Shown: one piece after another, positions 6,193-13,833 of the stretch
Position numbering within the stretch: position 1 is the stretch's first letter
Layout: each line of letters begins with the position of its first letter
IMG/VR virus record: IMGVR_UViG_3300017749_000130
Location: 1-23,916 of that record
Origin: a virus
Length of the DNA stretch: 23,916 bases
Strand: one strand, 5' to 3'
Translations under genes and position numbers: made by a program
Notes under the pieces: model-generated
Told to the model about the DNA's origin: nothing
Databases searched by the model: none
The model's input: only the letters and a program-made list of their open reading frames with translations

Positions 6193-7791
6193 TTAGAATC
6201 CCATACCATCATCTTCTGGTTCTGGCTCCTCTGCCGCGGCTTTTTGGGCTTTAGCTTTAAATGCCTTATTAGCTCTAATTTCATCTTCAGATAACTTCAA
6301 GTATTTAGTAACAAGATATTCTTGGTCAAAGTAGTATTCTTCTTCCATAGTTTCTTGGTTGGTTGTCATTAATGAGTCTCTCATACTTGAGATAAAGTCT
6401 AATCTCAACTGCATGATTTCTTGATTTTTTAATTCAGCAAATACATTCTCTTCATTAAATCTTAAAGCTACTTGAGTTTTAAACTGTGGGTCGTCGCTAA
6501 ACTCAGGGTATTTAAGACACATTTGAATGTAAAGAGGTTTTACTAGAATCTCTTGGAATACCGATCTTAATCTATTAATAAACTTAGCAAATTTAATTTC
6601 ATCTCTTACCATACCATCGCCTGCTAATGCATAATCACCACCATCTTCTTCATATAAGAATCTATTGTAAGGAATTTTAGAAACTTCTTTAAGTTTATCT
6701 TGAAAATATTTAAGTGCTTCGGTATCTGATAGGTCTGGTCCTTCACCGCCAAGAGTTTCAATTTCTGGCGTTTCACCATCTTTAGAAGGTAACCAATACT
6801 CTTTAGAGAATTGTAACATTGGTTTGCCGTCTGTTGTTAATGAACCTGATTCGAAGTCAAAGTCAACAACTTCTTTATAGTTATTCATTAGTTGAGCTAA
6901 CGATTGTTTTGCTCTTGTTTTAGATTTACCACCAACAGGGATAATAAACTTCATTCTAAATGAAGCATTGGTCACTGCCCAGATTACTCTGGTGTGTTCC
7001 ATAATTCTAAGTAGGTTAAACGATCTAATTAATCTCTCAACATAACTAACTCTTGAAGCAGTTGAAAGAGAAGAATAAGAAAGGTAAATGATTTGAGAAT
7101 CATATAATACCCTTTCTTTTACTGGATCATCTTTATATTGAATCCATACCTTCTTGCCATCGTCTTTATTAAAACCTGGCATTAAGGTTACTGGATCTAT
7201 TTCTTTAAAACCTATAATTTCTTTTTGGTCAGGGGAATAAATTATTTCAAAAGCAAGATATCCATCAATAAGAAATTTTCTAAAGAAGTACCATGCTGAT
7301 TGTTCACCATTAAAACCAAAATAGTGATAGATTTGTCTAAAGTATTTGTTAAGGTCTTTGTTAACCTCTTCGGAAACATCAAGACCCATAATAGAAGGTT
7401 GTGCAAAGAAATTCTTTTCATCATATACAACTGCTTCATCACAAAGTATATCTAGAATATCTTCAACTTCATCGTTCATCGCGAACCTTCTAAGTTCGTC
7501 TCTTTTACCAGGATAATCAATATCAAAGAACGGTACGTTCTTCTTCATATTAATATCTGCCATGGATAGTGCAGCAAATGCACCATAAATATCATCGTTG
7601 TCTAGGCCAAACGGGTTCATCTCTCTATAGCCAAACTGGTCTTCCATTGGACCAATCGCTTGAGATTGTCTAAGTACCATGTCATCATAGCGCATACCAA
7701 AAGAACTTAGCGTTTTCAAAGCATTTGAAAGGCTAAATGGTCTGCTATTTGAACTAAATGGTCCGTTTCTTTTATCAGTAAATCCTGCCAT
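6193..7791 (-). CDS. 20: Portal vertex protein, T4 gp20-like
   Basis: Dodecameric portal at the unique head vertex through which DNA is packaged and released. The 532 residues compare with 524 in T4 gp20. Recognisable portal segments include a region rich in DEVEDILDILCDEAVV (about residues 105-120) and the wing region YLAFEIIYSPDQKEIIGFKE. The run FKEIDPVTLMPG follows, with RVSYVERLIRSFNLLRIMEH and an acidic region around LYEEDGGDYALAGDGMVRDE near residue 390, typical of the gp20 stem/crown. The C-terminal ~25 residues are Ala/Glu/Lys-rich and probably disordered (ends DDGMGF). It starts at ATG 7791, 19 nt after an AGATATATAAA box, and is followed by the core and protease genes in T4 order. 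Confidence 0.92.
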   Translation of the reverse strand: MAGFTDKRNGPFSSNSRPFSLSNALKTLSSFGMRYDDMVLRQSQAIGPMEDQFGYREMNPFGLDNDDIYGAFAALSMADINMKKNVPFFDIDYPGKRDELRRFAMNDEVEDILDILCDEAVVYDEKNFFAQPSIMGLDVSEEVNKDLNKYFRQIYHYFGFNGEQSAWYFFRKFLIDGYLAFEIIYSPDQKEIIGFKEIDPVTLMPGFNKDDGKKVWIQYKDDPVKERVLYDSQIIYLSYSSLSTASRVSYVERLIRSFNLLRIMEHTRVIWAVTNASFRMKFIIPVGGKSKTRAKQSLAQLMNNYKEVVDFDFESGSLTTDGKPMLQFSKEYWLPSKDGETPEIETLGGEGPDLSDTEALKYFQDKLKEVSKIPYNRFLYEEDGGDYALAGDGMVRDEIKFAKFINRLRSVFQEILVKPLYIQMCLKYPEFSDDPQFKTQVALRFNEENVFAELKNQEIMQLRLDFISSMRDSLMTTNQETMEEEYYFDQEYLVTKYLKLSEDEIRANKAFKAKAQKAAAEEPEPEDDGMGF

Positions 7792-7810
7792 AATATAGTA
7801 TTATTTCTGT

Positions 7811-7821
7811 TTTATATATCT
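7811..7821 (-). promoter_or_regulatory. Late-promoter-like box AGATATATAAA upstream of portal
   Basis: Exact motif copy, overlapping the TGA stop of the upstream 193-residue gene by one base and ending 19 nt before the portal ATG. This is a spacing expected for a T4-type late promoter with a short leader. Confidence 0.5.
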
Positions 7822-8402
7822 CATTTATTTGAATGGTTTCTGAACATAGCTCTTACGGCTCCAACACCCTTGCCTTCTAGATCTGTAAAATCGCAAAGTG
7901 CTATCCTTGACCAATGTTCATAACCTACTACTGCTTGTTGTTTTTTAAGACTTGGAATATATTGTCTAATTGCAAAATCAAAACCAAACCTACCTAAGAA
8001 ACCCTTTGCTCCGTCGTAGCTTATTCCTAACGGTGCCTGATTTTTAGCTGGTTTACCATCTTGCCCTTTAATAAATCCTTGAAATCTCTCATAAACTACA
8101 TCTAATAGTTCTTCTTTAATATTGGGTGGTAACATATTTAAATTAATCCCGCAATCATTACCACCAGACGGGTCTAATGCCAATACACATGGGTTCTTAT
8201 CCCACCACTCTGCTGACTTTGGCGTATCATATCTAAATACGTATATCTGTCCAGGTCTAAATCTTCTAGCAGTACTCTGTACTGCATTTTCTCTAATAGA
8301 CTTTTTTGAATCTTCAAACCAAGATTCAGCAGCAGTCTTGGCTCTAGCTTTACCACCAGATTCCTTTGCTAATTCTCCTATACCTTTTTTAATAGCTCCC
8401 AT
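7821..8402 (-). CDS. Uncharacterised 193-residue protein between gp4 and portal
   Basis: Starts at ATG 8402 in a TAATG overlap with gp4. The N-terminal ~45 residues are basic and helical. The rest is a compact domain with RFRPGQIYVFRYDTPKSAEW, then NPCVLALDPSGGNDCGINLN and MLPPNIKEELLDVVYERF. The run from GQIYVFRYD to INLNMLPP (a beta-rich part with a buried Asp and Gly-Ile-Asn-Leu-Asn turn) looks like a segment I associate with conserved hypothetical or structural proteins of marine T4-like phages; I cannot name a function. The C-terminal part has aromatic/basic residues (FAIRQYIPSLKKQQ). No catalytic motif is evident. Co-transcription with gp55, gp4 and portal suggests a late, head- or neck-related role, which is inference. 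Confidence 0.75.
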   Translation of the reverse strand: MGAIKKGIGELAKESGGKARAKTAAESWFEDSKKSIRENAVQSTARRFRPGQIYVFRYDTPKSAEWWDKNPCVLALDPSGGNDCGINLNMLPPNIKEELLDVVYERFQGFIKGQDGKPAKNQAPLGISYDGAKGFLGRFGFDFAIRQYIPSLKKQQAVVGYEHWSRIALCDFTDLEGKGVGAVRAMFRNHSNK

Positions 8403-8878
8403 TATTTAAGTGTTTTTTCTGTTAATACAATAAATCTCATATTACGACTTTCACACCATGCTTGTGCGTATTTATATTTGTCAGTATTTTTAACGTATTG
8501 TTCTGCTAAAAATTTATATGAATTAAGAGCTTTTTTAGATTTTGTTTTAGGAGGGAGTGGTTTTTTAATTTGAGCTTCTGGTTTTATTTCAACCATAAAC
8601 TCTTCTTCAATACCTTCTTCATTTTTAGTCTTCATATAGAAATCAGGATAATACTTATGTTGTTTATTATCTTGTCTAGAAATATATTTAATTTCTACAG
8701 GTTCACTTGACCACTTTAATACATTATCTTTAGTATCACACATAATACAAAACTTTCTTTCCCAAGAGGAACGGTAAATGATCGGCGTTGGGCCGATATA
8801 TTTCTCAGGATTTTGAGGCTCATAATAGCCTTGTACAAATCCTGAATTCCCAGTTGGTTTTAAGTTTTTTATTGACAT
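8402..8878 (-). CDS. 4: Head completion protein, T4 gp4 (gp50/65) family
   Basis: Needed in T4 to finish filled heads before tail joining. The 158 residues match the T4 gp4 pattern: YRSSWERKFC near residues 35-44 (T4 has YRSNWEKFFF), LKWSSEPVEIKY, YYPDFYM and MVEIKPEAQ. The last part has NTDKYKYAQAWCESRNMRFI followed by VLTEKTL (T4: NTDKWKAAQSLAEKRGIKFR and ILTE). E40, D79, E97 and K99 form the E...PD...ExK arrangement of PD-(D/E)xK nucleases such as TnsA, so a nuclease-like fold is likely; whether it cuts DNA is not shown by the sequence. ATG 8878 overlaps the gp55 stop (TAATG), and its own stop overlaps the next start in the same way, suggesting coupled translation. Confidence 0.88.
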   Translation of the reverse strand: MSIKNLKPTGNSGFVQGYYEPQNPEKYIGPTPIIYRSSWERKFCIMCDTKDNVLKWSSEPVEIKYISRQDNKQHKYYPDFYMKTKNEEGIEEEFMVEIKPEAQIKKPLPPKTKSKKALNSYKFLAEQYVKNTDKYKYAQAWCESRNMRFIVLTEKTLK

Positions 8879-9255
8879 TAGATATTAAACATACCGGATT
8901 CACCATCACTATTCTTAGTGTTGATACGATCCATTGACATTGTATTTTTATATTTAGTCGGATGTATTTTATTCCAGCCCTTCGCATACCCTCTCTTTGC
9001 TATCTCTGTGAAATAGGCAAAGGCGTTAGTATATTTAGGATTAAAGTTACGCCAGTATTTTAAGAGGTCTAGTATTGCAAACTGTAAACAATCGTTTCTA
9101 TCATCACTATTTACGTAAACTAATTTTCTTATTGCCCTCTCTGCTAAAAGAATTAACATCTTTTCAGCATCCCTAGTTAACTTATCATCCTCTAAAGACT
9201 GCACAATCTGATTGTATAGATCTTTATTATTTAGATAATTCTTTTTTCTTGGCAC
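8878..9255 (-). CDS. 55: Late-transcription sigma factor, T4 gp55-like
   Basis: Directs host RNA polymerase to late promoters in T4-like phages. The 125 residues (T4 gp55: 185) keep the family core: YLNNKDLYNQIVQSL at the N-terminus (T4: YVNNKELLQAII), a region-2-like segment with DRNDCLQFAILDLLKYWRNF, then NPKYTNAFAYFTEIAKRGYA. T4 reads [20 protein letters not shown] and PHAYITQACFNAFVQ here. The protein ends GESGMFNI, a short hydrophobic tail in the position of the clamp-binding tail of T4 gp55. The start is GTG at 9255; no ATG is available in the frame near the conserved N-terminus. It is the first gene after a terminator and has a possible TATAAT box of its own. It leads an operon with gp4 and portal, an arrangement unlike T4, where 55 lies near 47/46. 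Confidence 0.85.
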   Translation of the reverse strand: MPRKKNYLNNKDLYNQIVQSLEDDKLTRDAEKMLILLAERAIRKLVYVNSDDRNDCLQFAILDLLKYWRNFNPKYTNAFAYFTEIAKRGYAKGWNKIHPTKYKNTMSMDRINTKNSDGESGMFNI

Positions 9256-9264
9256 GTTTGCTTT

Positions 9265-9284
9265 GTTTAATTTACTATTATATG
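9265..9284 (-). promoter_or_regulatory. Possible promoter of gp55 (CATATAATAG)
   Basis: TATAAT at 9277-9282 (minus strand) lies directly behind the terminator of the upstream gene and 21 nt before the GTG at 9255. Similar TATAA-type boxes precede the clamp gene and uvsX. No clear -35 element is seen; early or middle expression is a guess. Confidence 0.3.
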
Positions 9285-9314
9285 AAAAAAAGCCCGAATG
9301 TTTCGAAACGGGCT
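9285..9314 (-). terminator. Rho-independent terminator after the 392-residue gene
   Basis: On the minus strand AGCCCG (from 9314) pairs with CGGGCT (to 9291), with an inner TTTCGAAA palindrome in the loop, and is followed by seven T. It separates the 148/gp15/392 operon from the gp55 operon. Confidence 0.88.
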
Positions 9315-9342
9315 TTTAATGGGATTTAGGAAGAAAGTTTAA

Positions 9343-10521
9343 TTAAAATGCATCTTTAGAATCTAAAGCAATTTTAAACTTTTCAATTCTTGCAGGCTCA
9401 TCTTTTATGAATACTGTAAGTATATCATTCTTTCCTGCATTATTATATTCAAGAGCGTCTACTCTCATTACCTGGTCTTTTGGATAACCATCAGATTCTA
9501 CTTTTAATTGAGCAGAGACATATCCATCTTCAATATCTAAAATATCTTCATTTTGTGCAGTAGATAAAACTTCAGAAATTCTTTTGATTTCAGACTTTAA
9601 TAAGTTATCCGCAGCTTTAATATCTGGTAAGTTTCTATCAGCTTCTGCTAATCTACCTACTTGATCGTGTAGGAATGATAACATCTCATTGTAAAGATTA
9701 ATCTTTTCGTTTTTAGCAGCTCTTCTTTCTGATAAAGATTCTAATAAAGACTCTACTAATTCTGTAATATCATCTCCTGTTTGTTCTGCTACATATTCTA
9801 CTGCAGCATCTGCTAATAATTTTTTAAACTGAGAAATTTTAGTAGTTTCATTTACTCTATAAATAAATACATTATTTTCAGCTTTCATTGTGTAAACTTT
9901 AATATCGTTATTTACAGACTCTTTTACAAAATCTAGCTCTACAAAAGATTTAAAATTTTCTGCTGCTAATTCAAATAATCTAAAAACTGACTTATCTTCA
10001 TATTTAATATAACCGGCAGCAAATACGTTTTCTGTTAAAGACTCATCTTTAGCCATTGCAAATTCTATTTTGCCTGCATAATATGATTCTTTATTCCAGT
10101 GGAATTTAATAGTTGTAGCAGATTCATTAACACTATTAAGTGAATCTTTAGTAGATTTTATCTCTTTATTAATAGATTTTACAGCTTCCTTTTTTCCGGA
10201 AACTCTAAGTTTTTTAGCCTCTTCGTTTAAAAAGTCTAATTTTTCACTTAATTCGTTAAATTTGTCAAAATTATCTAAAGAACCTTTCTCTATATTGTTA
10301 ATAACTGATTTATTTTTAAAATCATAATAAAAGGTTACACCATTTTCATTTATTTCAAATAAATCTTTAGCTTTTAAAAGATTATTAAAAACTTCTGATG
10401 TATAATTAGATTCTTGAATATGACTACCTGTAATCTTGAAGTTCTTTCCAGCTACGTTAAAGATATAACCAAAACCTTCTTCAACTGTAGGTGAAATAAC
10501 TGTTTTTCTTGAATTTGTCAT
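9343..10521 (-). CDS. Uncharacterised 392-residue protein, probably virion-related
   Basis: Not recognised. Residues 1-85 look globular (EGFGYIFNVAGKNFKI, then VTFYYDFKNKSV). Residues 85-135 are a charged coiled coil, and a second beta-rich part follows (TIKFHWNKESYYAGKIEF, then FAAGYIKYEDKSVFRLFELA). A long helical region (about 250-335, SERRAAKNEKINLYNEMLSF) leads to a C-terminal beta segment (VSAQLKVESDGYPKDQVMRV). No Cys, no signal peptide and no catalytic motif are seen. It is the last gene of an operon with the gp15-like gene, ends at a terminator, and has a variant late box before its start. A structural or assembly role is inferred from that context. Confidence 0.75.
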   Translation of the reverse strand: MTNSRKTVISPTVEEGFGYIFNVAGKNFKITGSHIQESNYTSEVFNNLLKAKDLFEINENGVTFYYDFKNKSVINNIEKGSLDNFDKFNELSEKLDFLNEEAKKLRVSGKKEAVKSINKEIKSTKDSLNSVNESATTIKFHWNKESYYAGKIEFAMAKDESLTENVFAAGYIKYEDKSVFRLFELAAENFKSFVELDFVKESVNNDIKVYTMKAENNVFIYRVNETTKISQFKKLLADAAVEYVAEQTGDDITELVESLLESLSERRAAKNEKINLYNEMLSFLHDQVGRLAEADRNLPDIKAADNLLKSEIKRISEVLSTAQNEDILDIEDGYVSAQLKVESDGYPKDQVMRVDALEYNNAGKNDILTVFIKDEPARIEKFKIALDSKDAF

Positions 10522-10546
10522 TTTGTTTGTTTTTATTTCTATTATA

Positions 10547-10556
10547 CTATATATCA
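10547..10556 (-). promoter_or_regulatory. Variant late-promoter-like box before the 392-residue gene
   Basis: Minus strand reads GATATATAG followed by TATAATAG, 25-30 nt before the ATG at 10521. It shares GATATATA with the six exact copies but lacks the final AA. Confidence 0.3.
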
Positions 10557-10562
10557 GTTAAA

Positions 10563-11639
10563 TTATTCATCTATTTTACCACCAAATGGGTATTCACTTC
10601 CTTCAACTGTATAATTATCTCCTAGCATTGTTCTATCTTTCTCAATTGGCTTACCTATTAAGGTCTCTGTATTGCCAATATTAAACATTCTATTTGATTG
10701 TTTTCTTCTTCTTGATACTTTCTTAATTTGAGAATCAGAGCTTACTAAACCACCTAAAAATGCTAATACATTAGGATCTGTACAATCTTTACCCTCTTCT
10801 ACTTTAATCCACTCTTGTCCGTTAGATTCCCATTTTGCAGGATAATAGCTATCATAATAAATATTAGGTATAAAGTCTGGTTCTATAAAACTATTAGGAT
10901 CTCCATAATTTCCACAAATACCATTTTCGTATACGGTCCTTGTAAACTTTCTATAAGTATCTTCTTCAAAATCAAATGAAGGAATAAATGAATTAATATC
11001 TAAACTAAATGTAATTTTATGATTTGCTTTATCATCAAAGCTATATTCTACAGGTCTTTCTTGTGTATAATCATCTGGCATTTGATATTCAGATGAAATT
11101 CTATAGGTACCTTCTTCTAAATGGCCAGCGTCAATATGATAAAAATTAGCCTTATACATTTTTTTAACGATAGCCTCTGTTACTTTAAATAAATCTAATT
11201 GACTTGATACTAATATTTCAATATCGACTCCAATTACACACGGTATCATTTCGAATTCTGCAACATAGCCCTCCATTAGGCCATCTTCATTCATCATGGC
11301 GTACTTACCTAAATTTCTTTTATTGACTAACTTACCAGGATCTACTGCAAACGAAGTTAAATTGACAATACCTCTAGGTACTTTATCATAATTTCCATCT
11401 GCAAATTCACCATCAGGATCACATCCAGTGCCATTTACATTTGAGAATAAAAAGCTATCTTTTAAGAAATTTTCATCACCAGACACTGCATAAAAGAATG
11501 GGACATCAACAACCGATCTTTCATCATTGCTAACTTGTCTCCAAAAACTTAGTTTACTATTTAAATCTGCTAATAAACCTACTACAATATGTCTAACAAC
11601 GGAATCATCTTTATTAAATTTAAGATTGTAAGTTGCCAT
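10563..11639 (-). CDS. 15: Candidate tail sheath stabiliser / tail completion protein, gp15-like
   Basis: In T4, gp15 caps the tail tube and sheath and joins the tail to the neck. The 358-residue protein (T4 gp15: 272) shows the same layout. An N-terminal helix (DSVVRHIVVGLLADLNSKLS) is followed by a short strand and VVDVPFFYAVSGDENFLKD (T4: RRYATLMGDLFSNIQIKR, then RVPITYASKEHFMMKL). Then comes MIPCVIGVDIEILVSSQLDL and FKVTEAIVKKM (T4: MIYELSIFTRYEDDMFQIVE, then QILPYF), and a strand-rich end RPVEYSFDDKANHKITFSLD (T4: RRRIEWSLTFEVNGW). The alignment is by eye and the identity is low, so this is a candidate. The extra ~85 residues lie in the acidic loop after residue 70 and in the C-terminal tail. 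It follows a 148-residue unknown with a 13-nt gap. Confidence 0.5.
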   Translation of the reverse strand: MATYNLKFNKDDSVVRHIVVGLLADLNSKLSFWRQVSNDERSVVDVPFFYAVSGDENFLKDSFLFSNVNGTGCDPDGEFADGNYDKVPRGIVNLTSFAVDPGKLVNKRNLGKYAMMNEDGLMEGYVAEFEMIPCVIGVDIEILVSSQLDLFKVTEAIVKKMYKANFYHIDAGHLEEGTYRISSEYQMPDDYTQERPVEYSFDDKANHKITFSLDINSFIPSFDFEEDTYRKFTRTVYENGICGNYGDPNSFIEPDFIPNIYYDSYYPAKWESNGQEWIKVEEGKDCTDPNVLAFLGGLVSSDSQIKKVSRRRKQSNRMFNIGNTETLIGKPIEKDRTMLGDNYTVEGSEYPFGGKIDE

Positions 11640-11652
11640 TAATTATCTTTAA

Positions 11653-12099
11653 TTAGTTTACATTATCACCGCCACCGTTATCTTGTGCTACTGATCCTGT
11701 AAAGTTTGTCCAAAAACCCTTACCCTGTAACCATGCCAGAGCAGCATCAACATCGCCACCAAAAGATTGTGCACTTCCGGCTATAAAAGGTTCTCTAGAA
11801 ATTTCTTCACATTTGCGAATAAATTGCATATCTCCTGCAACATGTTTAAATCCAATGTATGCTGGAGTAGGATTGCCATTATTATCATATGTATTTCTTA
11901 CGCCTGTTTTAACAGGAAATGCTATATGATTTCCAGCGCCGTTTTGACCTTCGTCTTCTGCACCCTGGTGCCATGTAAGGCCAGTAGCTGTAAAGTTTAT
12001 TGAACTTTCAGTTCTTTGAACATATCCGTCAGTTGCATTTCCATGCTGAGCTACAGATGCAATGTTTGTATCATTTTGTGTAAATGCGTAGTGTGCCAT
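11653..12099 (-). CDS. Uncharacterised 148-residue protein, first gene of the virion block
   Basis: Not recognised. It is rich in Gly, Asn, Ala and Thr with few charged residues, reads as mostly beta structure and loops (residues 1-60, MAHYAFTQNDTNIASVAQHG), has one Cys, and ends with a low-complexity Gly/Asn/Asp tail. The middle contains GFKHVAGDMQFIRKCEEISR, a probable helix. There is no signal peptide or membrane segment. The composition and the two late-type boxes before its start fit a small surface or structural protein. It is followed at 13 nt by the gp15-like gene. Confidence 0.7.
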   Translation of the reverse strand: MAHYAFTQNDTNIASVAQHGNATDGYVQRTESSINFTATGLTWHQGAEDEGQNGAGNHIAFPVKTGVRNTYDNNGNPTPAYIGFKHVAGDMQFIRKCEEISREPFIAGSAQSFGGDVDAALAWLQGKGFWTNFTGSVAQDNGGGDNVN

Positions 12100-12119
12100 A
12101 TTTTAAATATTTTATTTGT

Positions 12120-12130
12120 TTTATATATCT
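12120..12130 (-). promoter_or_regulatory. Late-promoter-like box AGATATATAAA (proximal)
   Basis: Exact motif copy ending 20 nt before the ATG at 12099, the same spacing as at the portal gene. It marks the switch from replication genes to virion genes. Confidence 0.5.
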
Positions 12131-12133
12131 GCT

Positions 12134-12160
12134 TATTTATATGATATAGTTTATATATCT
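12134..12160 (-). promoter_or_regulatory. Tandem late-type boxes: AGATATATAAA and TATAAATA
   Basis: A second exact AGATATATAAA (12150-12160) starts 2 nt after the gp46 stop codon. It is followed in the transcription direction by TATAAATAAGC containing the exact T4 late consensus TATAAATA (12134-12141). With the proximal box this makes three candidate late boxes in 41 nt. Confidence 0.45.
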
Positions 12161-12162
12161 TT

Positions 12163-13833
12163 TTAATCTATATTCTCTATCGTAAACTTAGAAAATCCAT
12201 TTTCTCTATATATTTCAATCTTTTTATCAAAAATCTCATGTGGTAAAACAGAGTGGTTAATTACAAAGGTATTTATTTCGTGCTCTTTAATTACTTGGTT
12301 TAAAATCTTTAATATATTGTAAACACCATCATGGTCTACTGAAGATAATAACTCATCTAAGAACAATAAGTTTAGTTGTGGGAATCTTAACTTTAAGATT
12401 TTAATGATTGCGATAATAACAATAAAGTCTGCTTTCTTACGCTCACCTGTTGAAAGTGTCATTGGATTAATATCTTCACCTAGGTGATTAATAATACAAT
12501 TAAACTTCTCATCAAATCTAATATGAAATTGCAGGTGCATCGTTTGTGCCATTGCAGCTATATTAGTATTAAGTCCTGGTAGGATAGTTTTAACTGCAAG
12601 ATTCTTTACGCCATCTTCACCTAATATATTTTCTACAATTTCCATAAAATTATAGTCTGCATTTAGTCCATCTTTACTTGCAGATTTCTCAGCTTCTTTC
12701 TCTTCAAACTCTGTAATAAGACCTCTTAAGTGATCGAAGTCTGCACCCTCTGGAGTATCTTTTAATTTAACTAGTTCTCCTTTGAGCCCTCGCATTGTTA
12801 CTTTATTATCTGAGATCTGACCCTCTAGTTCTAACTTAGTCTCTCTTGCTGCAATTACTTTTTCTTGTAATTCATCCATCTCAGCCTTAATTGATTTGAT
12901 CTGATCTGTACTAGATTCTATCTTATCTGCAAATTCTACCTTCTGTGTTTTATGCCAATCCGAAGTTAACTTAGTTTCACATGTTGGACAATGCCCACTC
13001 TCATATAACTTTAACTTCTTATTTAGATAATCAATCTCTCTTTTAATATCTCCAGCTTCTGTACGCTTCTCGTTATATTGGGTATTGAAGGTATTCATTG
13101 CACCCTCTTCTTTTTTACGATTAGCTTCAATATCTAATACTACTTCGTGAAGAGCTACTAATTCATCTTTTAATTCTTGGATCTTAGATTTATTTACAGT
13201 TTTAGATTCCTCTAATAAAGTATTTAGTTTACCTTTAACTGATCCAATTGAATTCATTATCTCATTTAACTCAGCATCAAAAGCATCAATATCATATTTA
13301 ATATCTCTACGTTCATCTTTGATTTGCCTTTGCATATCATTAAGAATAGAGAAACCAAACATTCTATCGATAATCTGTTTCTTATCTTGATTAGACATAG
13401 TTAAAAAGGATTTAAAATCATTTACTGATAGAATAATTATATTCTTGAATACGTGGTATGGAATACCGAATACTTCATCTTCTAAATACTCTTGTACAGA
13501 TTTCTTACCTGCTTTATCAAATTCAACCCCATTAATTAAAACACTAAATCTATTCGGTGCAATACCTCGCTCTATTTCTATAGCCATAGTACCACATTGT
13601 AAACCAATCTTTACGTGCAGTTCTTTATTAATTCGATTAGGTAAGTCTGCTAATTTAACACCTTCTACTTTTCCATATAAACCATAAATAATTGCATTAG
13701 CAATAGTAGTTTTACCATGGCCATTTTTACCTAGAGTTAAAAATAGCTCTGAGGTATCTTTCTTAAATTCTATTCTCTGTACTTGATTTCCGTAGGAAGC
13801 AAAGTTCTTAAATTCAATGTAGTCTATTCTCAT
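12163..13833 (-). CDS. 46: Recombination nuclease ATPase subunit, gp46 (SbcC/Rad50 family)
   Basis: With gp47 it forms the SbcCD/Mre11-Rad50-type complex that resects DNA ends for recombination-dependent replication. The 556 residues equal the T4 length (560). Visible motifs: Walker A GKNGHGKTT (35-43), a zinc hook CPTC (C282, C285) at the tip of a long coiled coil (about 165-390), ABC signature LSTGERKK (460-467), Walker B LLFLDE (489-494), D-loop SSVD and switch His H527 (VINHS). All key residues are present. The start is ATG 13833, in a TAATG overlap with gp47 (same 47-46 order as T4). No terminator is seen after it, so replication-block transcripts may run into the virion block. Confidence 0.96.
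   Translation of the reverse strand: MRIDYIEFKNFASYGNQVQRIEFKKDTSELFLTLGKNGHGKTTIANAIIYGLYGKVEGVKLADLPNRINKELHVKIGLQCGTMAIEIERGIAPNRFSVLINGVEFDKAGKKSVQEYLEDEVFGIPYHVFKNIIILSVNDFKSFLTMSNQDKKQIIDRMFGFSILNDMQRQIKDERRDIKYDIDAFDAELNEIMNSIGSVKGKLNTLLEESKTVNKSKIQELKDELVALHEVVLDIEANRKKEEGAMNTFNTQYNEKRTEAGDIKREIDYLNKKLKLYESGHCPTCETKLTSDWHKTQKVEFADKIESSTDQIKSIKAEMDELQEKVIAARETKLELEGQISDNKVTMRGLKGELVKLKDTPEGADFDHLRGLITEFEEKEAEKSASKDGLNADYNFMEIVENILGEDGVKNLAVKTILPGLNTNIAAMAQTMHLQFHIRFDEKFNCIINHLGEDINPMTLSTGERKKADFIVIIAIIKILKLRFPQLNLLFLDELLSSVDHDGVYNILKILNQVIKEHEINTFVINHSVLPHEIFDKKIEIYRENGFSKFTIENID

Noticed and set aside
7242-8356. Alternative-frame minus-strand open frames within portal and the 193-residue gene
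   Set aside because: They overlap well-supported genes in another frame and show no domain or plausible start context.
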